Assembly (NCBI GenBank): GCA_008933995.1
Contig: WARS01000015.1
Span: 8,204,861 to 8,268,860 of the forward strand
DNA length: 64,000 nt
Direction: 5' to 3'
Source: Datnioides undecimradiatus
Lineage: Eukaryota > Chordata > Actinopteri > Lobotiformes > Datnioididae
The number at the start of each line of letters is the position of its first letter. Within the stretch, counting starts at the first letter, position 1. Positions 26,902 to 40,658 of the stretch are shown here, in pieces. Below the pieces are notes generated by a model, which worked only from the letters and a program-made list of their open reading frames with translations, was not told where the DNA came from and did not search any database. Position numbers and translations under genes: made by a program.

Positions 26902-27334
26902 TTTGACTCCCTAGGTCTCTTTTGGAGATTTAAGAATGTTTTCAGAGAAGCTTGATCATGTTGACATGTATTGATGAGAGCACACTTGTTTCAAGGGTTT
27001 CACCCAAGTCATTTAAATCAAGTGATGAGGTCACTGTTGGGGTGCTTTAACATGTTTCTCCCTGCTTCTTCAGGAACTGAGGAGTCAGCTGGAGTCCCAG
27101 GGTAAAGTGGATTCTGCCTCCTTCCAGGCTTTAGTGACCACTCTGGCCCAGGAGAACCTGGCGGCTGCGGAGAAACCCGACTTGGAGCAGTATGAGAGCC
27201 AGGTGCAGGCCTGGGAGGCTGAGAAGAAGCAGCTGATCCAGAGAGAGAAAGAGTTTAGGGAGAGGGCGGAGCAGGAGAAACGGGAGCGGTTAGCTGCTGC
27301 TGAAGCTGCCAGTGCTGCAGCTCAGCAGGCATAG
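19226..27334 (+). CDS. mrps27: mitochondrial ribosomal protein S27 (mS27), complete
   Basis: The eleven coding exons are 19226-19298, 19541-19618, 20606-20676, 20811-20869, 21475-21589, 22166-22244, 23479-23594, 23818-23920, 24033-24169, 25890-26051 and 27074-27334. They total 1254 nt, or 417 residues (human 414). Every junction is GT-AG and in phase. The N-terminus (MAASVWKRC, basic) looks like a mitochondrial targeting peptide. Diagnostic family blocks include [52 protein letters not shown] and [12 protein letters not shown]. The C-terminal part is acidic, then a glutamate/glutamine-rich coiled coil ending AAAQQA. mS27 is a helical-repeat (PPR-like) protein of the small mitoribosomal subunit and acts in mitochondrial translation. 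The exon 10 region is an acidic, poorly conserved linker. Confidence 0.96.
22541..22560. repeat. (CTTTG)4 tandem repeat
   Basis: Four exact CTTTG units in an mrps27 intron. Confidence 0.9.
26867..26895. repeat. poly-T tract in mrps27 intron 10
   Basis: Twenty-nine consecutive T residues, about 180 bases upstream of the last mrps27 exon. Possibly the reverse of a retroposed poly-A tail, but no element body is evident. Confidence 0.9.
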
Positions 27335-27375
27335 AGACTGAATCAAGATTCCTCAACTGTCCATTGAGTATGTAC

Positions 27376-27528
27376 ATTAAAACTGTGTATACTTAGAAGA
27401 TACTAGGAGTATAATGCCTTTAGGTTGTGAACTATCAACATCACATCTGCTCATGTGATCAGTTACTTTTTTACATGTTAATTATTGCGCTTATGTGATC
27501 AGGATTGCTCTGTTTTGACTTTATTAAA
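27376..27528 (+). terminator. mrps27: candidate polyadenylation signals of mrps27
   Basis: No AATAAA lies close to the stop codon. The common variant ATTAAA occurs at 27376-27381 and 27523-27528, and the second is followed by a T/GT-rich stretch. Confidence 0.4.
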
Positions 27529-29942
27529 TGGGCAAATATATGGTCAAAACAAAAATTAGATTTTCACTTGTGTCAACTTTGTCTCGCGTTTATTGTCTTT
27601 TTCTGAGGACGAAAGGATGATATAATTATTGGAACGTATGCACACACCAATTGTTAGGACGGTCGGATGACCTCATGAAGGCAGAAAGGAGGGAAAGATC
27701 ACATCCTCCCACTCCTTTTCCTCTCTGACTGCAGTCGTCTGCGTGTGTATGTTTGTGTGTGTTTGTGTCTGTCAAAAGCATCATTTGAAAGTTTTCTCAT
27801 AGGGGATTGAAAGGAGTATTGCACAATTTGCTGATAGCCAATCTGGAGAAAACCAGATTCTTTGCATGGAAAAGGAATGAATTTTTGACCAGAAACCAGA
27901 AACAAAGGAAAACATAAATCATACACTCTAGATCGTGATCGCTGTAAGAATAGACACAAATTGCTCTTCAGTTCATGTTGAAAAATGATAAACATCAACA
28001 TGAGAGCGCAGCATCAACTAATACATGAACAGCACACGTTAGCTGGCAAACAGAGGAAAGCCTGGGTTGTTTTGACTGTGCAGAGAGATAAGATAATGGA
28101 TCTTTGGAGAAGAAAATGCCGTTTTGGTAGCGCGCATAATGCATTCATTCCACATTATGTTGCAGCTATTCAGTATTCAGAGCATGATCTTGGGAAACAG
28201 CCCGGTATGCAGTCCAGGATGAATGAGCAGCACAAAATGCTTAAAACAAGAACCATTGTGATCCTGAGGCTCGTGCTAGTGAGCAGCTCCTCACTCAGAG
28301 TCAATATTTTTTTTCGTATTTGCATATTTGGTTGTTCTTAAATAACAGTACACATGTATTAGTCCCCTTTTAATATAATAAAGTAGTTAATTCTACCCCC
28401 TCCCTGTAAGGCAGTTTATAAAACACTCTCTGCTCACTGTTCACTAAGAGTCCACTTAAGTTATTAAAGTTTATAACTGTAAACTCAAAATAGTTTCAAT
28501 AGTTTACCATGCAGAGTTTTACACGTCACTATAGTAAAACATGTATATGACCTTTTTTGACAGAGAAATAAAAGAGGTAATCTGACATTCGATTAATAAT
28601 AAGATAATTTGGCATTTTTTAAAAATTGCATTTCACAAAACATGTTCCCATATTGCATGATTTTAACAAATGGCTACGTGGCTAACTAGCATCGGTTAAC
28701 CTGCTAAGTTAGTGTAACCTTCACATAATATTTCAGTCTCATCGAAAACTGTATAAATAGCAAATCTACTCTAAAACACATTTCTCAATTAATCCAATGC
28801 CATTCATATGTTTAAACATTACATGATTTTGAGCATATCCAGGACTTCTTATTCATCAAAAGTTGACTTGAATTTATTGTTGATATAGAAATGACAGCTG
28901 ACAATCAAACAGTCTCAACTCAAGGTTTTCTCCTTTTTTGGGTTCTTCTACCATTCTTCACCTTAACCCCCCTAGGAATAAGATTAGTTTGTGTCAGTAT
29001 GAAAACCCAAGTATGTGTTAGTCTCAGTATGTTTTAATGTTTGGGATATACACAGCTTCAAGGTCATTTTCTCCTACTGAAGGTGCAAATCACTAAAAAC
29101 CAACACAAAACCAACACAAATAACTCTTTAAGCTCACCAATTTCCAGAAACACCTGAGCACTGTGGTGTTCTGAAAATCTTAATCAAGCTCAAAAGGTGT
29201 GTTTGTTGAGGACTGTTTGCAGCTCCAGCTTACAACAACAATGGCACTCTGTTGCACAAAGAAATATGCCATTTTGAACCTTGGTTGCATTGGGAGACTT
29301 CTAAATGGGATTTATTGACACTAATGAAAATGCAGATTAATATCAACCTTATCCTTCAACTGCACATGTTTTAGTTGGATCATTGTTATTTAAAAATGTT
29401 TTCAAGCAAAAAATGATACAACTAGTTCTTGTTTTTAACAATATATACAATTAAACTTCACATTTTTGGTGCAGCCATGCTTCTTGCTGTAATAGTAACA
29501 GTTGTAGTCAAGGGACTAAGTTTAACCCTGGGATAACGCTATGTATGCATTGCTGAAGTATAATTATGAAGAAAGTTACAGGACGGAATGTTACTTTGTG
29601 TGATGCCTATAAAGCCTTGGCTGTGTAAAAGCTGTAGACAATGAATTAGCACTAATCTGCAATATAAATGGCTCATTCATTATTTTGTGTCAGCTTCTTG
29701 TCCTCACTTTAAAGTCACTGGTTTGAAAATAAAAGTGTTTGCATTTCTTGCTGCTGTCAGCAAAGGTTTTTGAGATGTTTATTTCAGGTGTGTGAGCATG
29801 TGTCAGACAGGTGTGCTAACATTGCAGATGAAGGCAATCAGGTGAGATGTAATGAAAGGGAAAACTCAGGAAGTGTGACATCCACCTCACTGGTTATCTA
29901 ATGCATGGAGCCTTTTAAAGCTGTTTTACAGCTGCGAAAAGC

Positions 29943-29971
<29 letters not shown>
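29943..29971. repeat. (TG)n microsatellite
   Basis: Uninterrupted TG dinucleotides, about 14 units. Confidence 0.95.
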
Positions 29972-29973
<2 letters not shown>

Positions 29974-32900
29974 AGGGGTGGCGTATGGGAACTGTGTCAT
30001 GGTTTATTTGAGATATGTAAATATTACAAAATCTGGAAAAACAAAGGGGGATGAATTAAACATTATCAGAGTTGGGCTTAGAACAGCTGTTACTGCACAA
30101 ACCATTTATCTACACACCTTATTTGTTGAATAATAATTTAGAATAAAGCCAGCACATCCTCATCTAATCTTCAAGGTTTAGTACATACTATCCACTCTGA
30201 ACAGGACCTTCTACTTGATGCCTTGACGACACATTTTTAAACACTTATGCAAAGGTTTTATCTTCCTATGACTGCAGTTTATCCTTGTCATGTAAATATA
30301 TAATTAGGCTGTGTTTTTTCCTCTGAACTTCAAGTTTGGGATTTGATTCCTGTTGTGTGATTTATATCTAAGATGGGAGATGTCTGCGCTGTTCTGGAAA
30401 GCAGATCACAGGATAAGATGCTGCTGGGTGTGTTGCTGTTGGCCAGAGAGATTTTTCCAAAGAAAAACGTTTATTAATCTTTCATTATTCATCTGGGTCA
30501 GTGGCTTCATATTCAACATAACTGAAAGATAACTGAAAACAAATGTTTCATCTATCTGTCTGTTTGTTTTGAGGGCGTGCTTGGCTTTTATGTGTCTTGA
30601 CACTGCTGAATTGCTCACATTAAATTAGGCAGATGTGCTGTGGTAATTAGAAATTGGATTTATTTGCTGTCTGATTCATTTTGTTATTGCCAAATGGTTT
30701 ATATAACCTTTTCAAGCTGTTCTAATGTTTGCATCACTGCTGCAGGAATATCACAAGTTTTTTATTGGAAAGCGTTTGTGACAAAATATTTCCTAATAAA
30801 CATTAAACCTTAGAGGAAGCTAAGATTTTGCACAACTAATTTCTTGGTTAAATTGAGGCATTCTGTAATTTTGTAGTTTGAAGTGTTCAGCAAACAATTT
30901 GGACACTGATCTCAACCAGTCCCAGTTAGGATGAAATAACTATAAGTTATTATATAAATTATAGTATGATGACTTCAGGAGTTTTCCCTTTACCGTACTG
31001 TATAATAGGTTGTGTTTATATCAAAACACATATATCCTCTTCTATCTCTGTAAAGCTCATCTTCAATGTAGCAATCTTAAATGGCAGACTTTTATTAAAG
31101 CTGACTCATACTACCAGTTATCAAAAAAATGTAAATGATTTATTTATTTACTTATTTTTCATGTGTAGCTACTTTTTTATTTGTGATTTATAGTACGTGC
31201 TGCATTAGCATGTGCCTCTGCTGCAAATAGTTACTTAGGTGAGGTGGTAAAGCGAATGAGTTAAAAAATCATTATTAGCCAGATTGTCTAGATGTTTCTT
31301 ATGATCTCATTTGAAGAGACTGCCATCAAAGAGGAACACATGATCGAATATATTTTACTGAAGACTTTACTGAAAGGTACAAATGAAGATGATGTTGCAA
31401 AGATCCACACATTTGATAATGTTGCACTGAGCTGGACAACAGTACATTCCTCAGTATTACTATAACATGATATTATTGTATTGTATGCAATGTATTATAT
31501 GTTTGAAACTTGCTGTTAGACTAAAATATGCACTTAAGTCATTGTATTTTTGTTTGTTTTCCATACAAAGACACTATCAAAGCCATGTAGTGCAAATACA
31601 ATTGTCTGATGCCCTGTTTTACCCCTCATTCTTCTCCAAAACTATTAAAGGCACCTCTGTCTATCGACTGTTCTGAATGCTATATGAATGCTATACAAAC
31701 ATGACACTAAAATTTATTAGGAAATTTAATGCTCTAATACTCCCAGGCCATTTCCAGTATCTTCCGTAACCTCTGAACACTCAATGCTGCAACATTTTAT
31801 CAACCCAACAATGAGGTGATGTGGATAAAACACATGTCTTAGTGTTTAGCAAGCATTTGGCAAGATGTATCACAGCTGTCCCACTGATGAACACAAGGCT
31901 CAATGTAAGAAAAATACATCCACAAAAACAATCAAACAATCCTCATTTCTATCATTTTGAATGCGGAGCATGCAGTGATTCCTGAGAGGAAATTGTTAGC
32001 AGGAGTTTCTTTGGTAAAGACTGTACGATTGTTAAGATATGGCATCGAAAAGAAATTATCTTAAGATTTGATCACAGGTCGAGGACAGGAGGAAGGTTTT
32101 ACTGGAAGAGATGTGAAAACAGTTTTTAACAACAAATTCAGTCTTGCTTGGCACTACATTTTCTCAAATAGTAAAACATCTGTATTCCTTCACATGCCAT
32201 CCACTGTATTGTATTTTTTGCATTTGACCCCGTCCACAGCACTACATCCAGCTGCTTCTACCAAACTGTGGTGTGCTCACAACATCTACTGTTGGTAATA
32301 CACTGACTGTGGATAGGTACCACATACAGCACCTTCTTCAAAAAATCTGGCTGTCTAATAGTAAAAACGGACTACAAATCAGCAGCTTTAATAAAAAAAA
32401 GGTATTTGTGGGGTAAAATAAAAGGCAGCAGATCAATATTTGCTCAGTCACATATCTGTTTAAATGGTTTAGTGCCACCATGTTGGTTTAACTGTAACTG
32501 CTGTGTAGCTCTGCCCATACTGGTTGGTGGTAGCAACAGAATATAAAACAACAGACACACAAGCTAACTTTTGAATCGTCTCTCACTGACATCATTGTAC
32601 ACAAACTGAATGAAGCTGTATGTCTCCATCCAGTTGCTTGCATATCAATGAGCTGACTCTGCAGGAGTTCTCAAACAGCACCCAGTGTGTCTGTAACCTA
32701 ATGCACAAACTCAGTAGTTGGAATATAAATGAGCTAATTAAATGAGCAGTCCTGGTCAGGTTTTGCTCGTTTATTGTGGTTTGTCCCTTTACACTATTTT
32801 CCTTAATTTATGCATCATCAGCAATTTCACATCCTGCTTTTCCCCCATTGTGCTCTAAATAGGCAGCCTGGGTCATCTGGTTAGCACCAAATGTTCCTAA

Positions 32901-34489
32901 AGTACCTTTGACTTTGTCTCCCTATTAATGATTACCTCCATAATGTCTAATATGGTGCATTTGTACAATGCCTTGTAGTGGCACAGGGCTCACTGTTTTA
33001 CAGAGAATCTGAACTGTTACAGCAACTTCCCATAATAAAGTCTGTTTCTGTGAAATGACTCATATGCTTGTAAGAGATAAAGCACCCTGCTGCAAGGTCA
33101 GGAAAATGACTGTGCAAAGTCTTGTATGATGTATGATGATCAGTATGATTTTTGTCTTTTTCTTTTTTTTTTACTTGATTAAGCTTGAGTCCAATATTGT
33201 ACTATGGCAGGCTTTGTAGTCCCAGTGCCCTCTCTGGATTTGGTGTGTGCCCAACTGAGGATTGTCAATAAATGTATGAACACAGATGTTGTCTTTAGAC
33301 AGCTGTTTCATGCTCAGTTCATTTAGGTCATATTTACAGTGGGCATATATAGTGGATTTACATTTTCGAAGATTTCGACAATCAGAGCAATTTAATGACA
33401 GAGTTTCATCAAAAGCCTTCTGTGAATAATCAGACAAAGTGTTTCTGTTTTCATGTTGGCATCACATGTCAAACTCAGTGCCAGTTCAAACAGTTTACAT
33501 CTGATTCGCTGCACTGTGGCTTTGTTATGTTGAGTGCGATCACATACGGATGTTATCTGCAAATCTACCAGACCCCAGAATAAACACATCCAAACTCTCT
33601 CTAAACTTTACATTTAAAAACAAGCGTGCAGGCAGAGTGTTCTCAAGGACAACAACCTGTCCACCTGGGCGGCCTCTCAGAGATGTTGTGAATCCCACAC
33701 TAAAGTCAAAAGTGGCGACTCCACTGATGATAGTTAGTCTGATATAAAGTTACTGTAAACTGCCCCATCTGACAGAGATGGCAGCAAGATCCCTAAACCT
33801 GAAAATAGCAATGTATAGACAAACATTTTATCTGAACTGAGGGTCAAGGTTCATGAAAACAAGTGCTCTTGTCAGGCATTGGAATCAGATTTACTTGTAA
33901 ATCAACAATGTCAAGTGAATGTACAGAGTTTAACGCGGTGGTTGTTTTCACATTTATCTGCTGAGACTGGAAACTTTATCATTTAATATGAATTAGTGGG
34001 CCTACAATGCATGATTTGTAACATCACAGGTAGTGTAGAAAAGAATTCAGGTCCAATATTCAAATTATGAAACTTATGGAAACTTGAATGTCAAACCTGA
34101 CATCTTGTGTCTAAATAAGTAATAAATGTATATTTATAGATTTTGGATTTTTTAATGAAGGAGAAGCAACAGGTTTTTTTAAGCAAAACTATAGCAGAGA
34201 AGAATTATTATTATTATCAAAGGTCATATTCTTTGCATACTTCCTACACAACTGGAGGGAATATTTAAATGCATTGCTGTATAATGTATTTGGCACCCTT
34301 CTGAAAAGCTCCTTGACTGAATTTGTTACATGAAAACCTGCTTGAATCCTGAGGTTAAAAGTTCAGTTTTGACTTCAGAAACAACTGAGCTCACCTTCTA
34401 AGTGACTGGTTTGATATCTTGAGAGATATTCTTCTTTATTTTGTACTCAGATTTAGATCAGAATCTGTTGTCTGTAAATCTATAACTGG

Positions 34490-34760
34490 TGCCAGCAGTT
34501 TAGCTTAGTATTTAGACTGGACCAGAAACTTTCTGAAGTCTATACTGGGCCTGGCAACAGCTCCTAGTCAAGATGTGGGTCTATGCACAGATTAAGCAGC
34601 CAAAATTTATAATGTATTAGTGATGTTTAGAGGTGCTGGTAGGTAGACTTTGTAACCTTGGGACAGAGCCAAGCAAGTTATTTCCCCCTGTTCCCAGTCA
34701 TTACACTGAGCTAAGCTAACCAGCTGCTGGCTCCAGCTACACATTCATTTATAATAGAGG
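34490..34760. repeat. dispersed percomorph-type repeat, near full length
   Basis: Contains GCCAGCAGTTTAGCTTAGTA at one end and TTTAGAGGTGCTGGTAGGTA, GGGACAGAGCCAAGCAAG, TTTCCCCCTGTTCCCAGTC and GCTAAGCTAACCAGCTGCTG toward the other. Both ends carry GCTTAG/CTAAGC words in opposite orientation, consistent with a palindromic non-autonomous element. Confidence 0.65.
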
Positions 34761-37700
34761 TGATATCAACTTCTTATCTACCTCTGCAGGAAATAGCTCA
34801 GAAGAGTGTTAATTTTAACTTAAATAATTCAAGTAAAACCGAGAAACTGTGAAACCGTGTGACCCAATGCTCCAGAGTGGATACTTCATGCACCTGTTTT
34901 GTCGACTAGTTGAAGCTTGGTCGAGACAGCTTCTCAGAGTGAATGTTGTGTCTGCTTTTATTATTGTTAAAATCATCTGCATATATGAAAGTCAATTAGC
35001 TGTCAAAGATATACATTTAGCTTATAATTAGTCAATTTCAATTTTTTCAGTTATGAAATGTGTGGGTATGTGTGTGAGTCTGTGTGCATCTTTGCATGCA
35101 TCCCGCAGACTTTCATCTGGAATGAGGACAGTTTTCTTTGACTCGTCCCACAAGCCACCAAATGTGTCTGGACCTGTCTGTAGAGATCACGGTTTACTAT
35201 GCAGGTAGATGTTCTTTCTCGAAACAAAAAGGCCTGTGGTGTAACGTAATCTCAGGCGATAAATCATAGGCTCAACCCTAGCATTAAACCGAAACACAGA
35301 TGCATTGTTGCACGGGAAATCATCCAGAGCTACACCTAATCACTGTGGCAAATACAGTGCACCACACACCTGTAATTGCATTTCTAGTTTTTCTTCCTTG
35401 GTATAATTATCCTTCTTCTTCTAAAAAACAAAGTGAAATCCCTGACAGTTATCAGAGGAGAACAACTATAGAGTGTTTTCCACCAATTGGTTCTACTTTG
35501 AGGATATAGGAGTCTATACAGACAACAACAAATCCTTTCCAAGACACAATGTAGTAATTGTTTGGCACAGGAATTATAGCCGTGGAAGAAATGCTGTGGT
35601 GGGGAAGTTGTTTTTTCTTTGCTTTCTTTCAACTACAAAGTCTTCCAAAATAACAAATGTACAAACCGAAAGACCCGCTCGGCTGTGTGATTGTCTATCT
35701 GCAGGACATGAGCTGGAGTTGTATTCACAGGAAAATTGATTCTTTCGGCAGCACTGGTGGTCATTACTCTGAGTCTGCAGTATGACCATGCTGCAGGTTA
35801 TCTGACTTCGACAAACAAATCCAGGAAAAGCACATTCATGAGCGGCCTAATCTTTAAAATCTACTTACAGAACATTCTGCGTGGCTTTAGACGAGACACG
35901 CCAGGACAGAAACACACAACAGGAGGCTGAGATCATATTTCATATGTGCGAACAGGGTGGCATACACACATTACATAACCGTGTTTGGTTTGGTTTTTTT
36001 TTTTCAAAAAATTGACACGTTAAGGCCAATTATGTCACATACAGTCCACGTATGACTGACATCCTTAAGCAAATATTATTTTTTTCAAGGCTATACAACG
36101 CCCATAATCGCACAGGGTTTCCCCCTTTACTGTGTTTAAATAAAAGCCAGAAATTGGCAACAAAGAAAACAACAAGTGTGTTTTCCAAGAGCACAGGGTC
36201 AGTCTAGTGGAATGACGTCAGGCGGCAGGGTTCAGGGTCTCGGTTCCCTCAGAGGTCAACATGTTCTGTGATAGCACTGCTGTCTAGCTACAAGGAGGAA
36301 ACAGCCTGAAATAGTTCAGAAGCACAGATCTGCACTTGTTCATTTCTCTACTTAATTAGATTATTAAAATGTTGAAAATCCTGCTGCTTAGACAACAAGC
36401 CCGTTCTGCCTTTTCATAAATGATTCAGCTGACAGTTTGCTCAGGTTTAACAACATCACACACAGATGACAGATGAGCTCCAGACACAAGTGTTTCCCCT
36501 GCCCACTGCTGACATCATCCCTCGATTTGTTTGTCAAAGCAATATTTCAAGCACCAATCATATGATATATTACAGTCATGGAAGTCTTGGGGAACATAAA
36601 CACCTCTCACCAAGGAGACTCAGGGTGTAGGTGTTTAAAAGCCGGTCATGCAAGCCAGTGTGTCTTTGTTGCCCCTTGCAATTTCCCTTTAATCCTGCTG
36701 AACAACAGTAATTCTTGGGAGACTAACAGTGGAACTGCAAGACAAGGATCACATGACCAGTGGGGGTTATGGAACTAACATGACTGCTAGCAAGTTAACC
36801 TGCTGGCATTACAAAGTACGTTTTTTAAATCAATTTTAGAGTGATTCCTATGTGGTTTCCAAAATCTCATTAATATTTATTCACATAAACACTCACAATA
36901 AACGTAAAGTTACATTACATTGATTACATTGAGTTTTTGGCATTGTTTAAATAACTCAGCTGGTTGATTAACAAACTTCACTGCATCTTTCTCTGTGCTA
37001 TGAAGAGTTTGACTTGTGTTATCCACTTCATCACTGTTTACATTCTTCTACAACACAAGTAGACAAGCTAGTCAAGCTACCAAATACTAGCCTACTGATG
37101 CCTTCTGTCTCCATCAGCAGACCATCAAGGCTCTCCTGGTTGTTTCCATTAAAGTCATATAAAGTAATACTAAATCAAAGAAAGTGTCGAATTTGTTTCC
37201 TCACTTACATACTGACACTTGTGGTTGGATTATGGTCTATGAGGAATGCCTGTCAGTGTTTCTTACTCTGTTTTGCTGTAAACATTCATTTTATGCCTCC
37301 AAAGGCCTTTCCGAACCAACCAATGGTTTCTTAGATTATCACAGTTTTCACACATGTAGGAGATCTCAGTTCCCTGTTTTCCTGTGAAGAAATCAGGTCA
37401 GAATATCTGGATGGATCAATATCTAATTCCAGGAGTCTTTATAAATCTCTATAACTCTAATTAGACTGTGCCTCACTGAATGAATAATGTGTTTCGTTTT
37501 GCAGGTTAAGTCACAAGACCTGCTGTCGTGTCAGGGACATGCTGTCTCTCAGCAGGACATTGTGTTTATTTGCTTTACGATAAATGACACCCACAAATTA
37601 AATTATACTGTAGTCTTGTGTCTGTGTTTTGGTTGTTTGGTTGAAATGTGTTTGAGGACTGAATATTAATGAGCTGATAAAATATTCTTGCGATCTTATT

Positions 37701-38389
37701 GTGAAACACATTACTTCATCAGCAAGTTATGCTTATGATTCCTCCACACAGGACACATTTTTACCAAGACTATTTGACTTTTGTCAGCAGGATACGTGAC
37801 AGGTTTATGAATAATCTCAGATGATTTGGTGCACTGATCAGCATAAAACCTGGGAATAATTGATCAGACTGTGCTAAGCCATTTGACATTTTGTTGATTT
37901 TCATCCATAATTATGGAACAAAGTCTTTATCCCAAATCAATCCTGTTCAGAGCTCATTGTCAGAAAGTCAATTTAGCTGAACCTTTAACTTTCTGTGGGC
38001 AGTGACGCAATTCTGGCGCAACAATGGGCCTTTTTTATTATTTTAATTTTAATCGTATTATTTTAATGTTTCACTATGCCTCTTGCTTTGCCCTGCGAAG
38101 CACGTGGGAAATTAATCTGTTCCGGACGTCTTTTAGGTTATTCTGTTTTTGTTTTGCAGAACTGTCAAATTAAAGGAACATTTTCATCTGAACAGTTTTT
38201 GGCTGCCATGTAATGGATGAAAATGTCTGGCTATAGCTCTGGGTATAAACCTAAAATAATGGATACAACATTAATTTGGCCGTTTGTGGCTTTTTTTTTT
38301 GTTAAAGATTTGCTGTGAGTTTACATAAACTTTTGTGTGATAATGTTCAAGGCCTTTCCTGCACCAGAATGAACAGCTGATGAGGGCTG

Positions 38390-38497
38390 TGGCGTTAAAT
38401 GAAGGGGAGGGACAGAACCCTGCAGGAAGCTTGAAGGCAGAGCCTCATTTCAATGAAGTCACTGGTGTCTGTTGCCTGCCTTTAACTCTCTGCCCTG
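38390..38497 (+). other. ptger4: possible 5'-UTR exon of ptger4
   Basis: A strong donor (GCCCTG then GTGAGT at 38498) lies about 250 bases upstream of the ptger4 ATG. A weak acceptor (GACAG at 38738-38742) sits eight bases before the ATG. Human PTGER4 also has a noncoding first exon. The 5' boundary is a guess. Confidence 0.3.
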
Positions 38498-38750
38498 GTG
38501 AGTGAAACCTACGTCTGTCTTTACAAAGCTAGCTGAGCATGACCACAGCAGCAGCCACATGATGTTCTACAGGAGGGATGTTTTTTAGAAGTTGTTTTAA
38601 GATAAGGTGCAAGCAGGTTTTTTTCTTTGACAATGTTGCACTTGCTTCTTTCAAGTGTAAATAGGTTTTCTGCTCTGGACTGGAAATACCGGCGTTAAGA
38701 AAAAAAAAAGTTGTTTCATTTGTCTTGAACTGCGCTCGACAGGCATAACA

Positions 38751-40545
38751 ATGAATAATCAGTCGATGACAGGGAGGACCATGGTCCCGACCATTCCATC
38801 TATCATGTTCATTTTCGGCGTGGTTGGAAATGTCATCGCCATCGTGGTTCTTTGTAAATCACGCAAAGAACAGAAAGAAACCACGTTTTACACGCTGGTG
38901 TGTGGACTGGCAATAACGGACCTCTTGGGCACACTGCTGGCCAGTCCGGTCACCATCGCCACCTATGTGAAAGGATCGTGGCCCGGTGAGGACCCACTGT
39001 GTCAGTACTTTGGATTCACGATGCTTTTCTTTTCTCTGGCGGGTCTGAGTATCATCTGTGCCATGTCAGTAGAGAGATACATCGCCATAAACCATGCCTA
39101 CTTTTACAATGACTATGTGGACCAAAAACTGGCGGGGTTGACTCTCCTCGCGATCTACATCTCCAATGCGCTTTTTTGCGCCTTGCCAATTATCGGCTTT
39201 GGACAGGTGAAGAAACAATACCCGCAAACTTGGTGTTTTCTAGAGTGGAGGAGCAACAAGACCAGCGATGCCGCCTACTCCTACATGTATGCGGGTTTTA
39301 GCTCTCTTCTTATCCTCGCCACTGTTATCTGTAACGTATTGGTGTGCGTGGCTTTGATCCGGATGCACCGGCGTTTCGTGCGCAGGATGTCGCTGGGAAC
39401 CGATCTGGGGCGCAACGTGGACCCGCGGAGGAGAGGACGCAGCTTTGGGCGTCTGGCAGGTGCAGAGATTCAAATGGTCATTCTGCTCATAGGCACATCG
39501 GCAGTGGTACTTATCTGCTCCATCCCGCTTGTAGTAAGTTCTTATTCTCCACAGTGGTCACTACTATCCATTACGCAGTTGTTACGCACGACTCATTTAC
39601 GCACAAATGTATTTTGTTTTTGTTTTTTGTACATAAAGCAATATTCTCGTGCATTCTGATCCAAATCTAAGAATATGATTAGATTTTAAGTAACGCCTGT
39701 TTTTGCTCATCTTGAGCTTCTGAGTCCTTGCGTAAAAATGAAACTTTGTACATGGAACAATTTGTTCACGACGTGTGATACAAATCCAAGAGGATGATTA
39801 AAGACAAATGTTCAAACGTATTTCTGTTTGAATTAAGTAGCTTTTCCTTCCCTGCTCTTTCTTGTTTTCTGCTCCATGTTTTTGTTGGTGTCCTAGAAAC
39901 ATATGTGGGCCCACAGCTACACACTTAGACATTGTTTGAAAAATAAACTCAACTCAACCCCTATCCTCTCTTCCCTTGCAGGCTCAGGTGTTTTTGAACC
40001 AGCTATATAAGACACCAGTGGAGCTGCGCTTGGACAAAAACCCTGATCTAAGAGCAATACGCTTTGCTTCCTTCAACCCCATTCTTGACCCTTGGATATA
40101 CATCTTACTCCGCAAAGCTGTTCTCCTCAAGCTCATTGAGAAAATCAAGTGTTTATTTTGCAAGATAGGAGCAAGGAGGCAACAGAGACAGGGAAATTTT
40201 AATTGTATAGATGCTCATCAACTCTCCTCGATCATCTCCAAGCGGGACTCTCTAGTTTCCCATGATCTGCGAGATGTCACCAGCAGCTCTCAGACATTCC
40301 TCTACCTGCCAGAGGGAAGTGAAGTGTACATTGGAAGCTGTCATAAAGCAGACAGACTATCTGGTTCACAACGTTCATCAGTCAGAGACTCCCAAGCTTC
40401 TTATTTATCTGAGCAGGGAAGCACTGAGGCTCAGAGTAGAGAAGGTACAGATGTAATCAGGGACCTGTCTACCCTGCCATGCCCCAAAGACCCAGCACTT
40501 CAGGTGTCGTTGAGCACTGCAACAGTGGAGGAGAAATGCATCTGA
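38751..40545 (+). CDS. ptger4: prostaglandin E2 receptor EP4 subtype, complete
   Basis: The two coding exons, 38751-39533 and 39982-40545, give 448 residues (human EP4 488). The intron follows IPLV at the end of TM6, where mammalian PTGER4 is also interrupted. It is a seven-helix rhodopsin-family receptor. TM1 contains FIFGVVGNVIAIVVLCKSRK. ERY (108-110) replaces DRY, as in prostanoid receptors. Cys84 and Cys162 can form the extracellular disulfide, and the TWCF motif is present. TM7 has Arg288 in AIRFASFNPILDPWIY, matching the arginine that binds the prostanoid carboxylate. Possible N-glycosylation sites are Asn3 and Asn169. The C-terminal tail is Ser/Thr-rich and ends EEKCI like human EP4. 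EP4 couples PGE2 to Gs and cAMP at the plasma membrane. Teleosts have several ptger4 paralogues; I cannot assign the letter. The N-terminus and third intracellular loop are shorter than in human. Confidence 0.95.
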
Positions 40546-40658
40546 CCCTAAATAAGGAGAAAGTTTTTAGTTTGTTCTGAGGTAGATTGTCTACTGAATG
40601 ACTTCTCCAAAACTAAACTTTTAAACCTCTGAAAAATGAGGAGAGGCACATAAAAAAT

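Larger units (their letters stand above)
27600..38400. other. gene-poor region between mrps27 and ptger4
   Basis: About 10.8 kb with no exon I can support on either strand. It holds a GT microsatellite (29943-29971), a dispersed fish repeat (about 34490-34760) and AT-rich anonymous DNA. PTGER4 sits beside a gene desert in mammals, so distal regulatory elements are plausible, but none can be recognised by eye. Confidence 0.5.
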
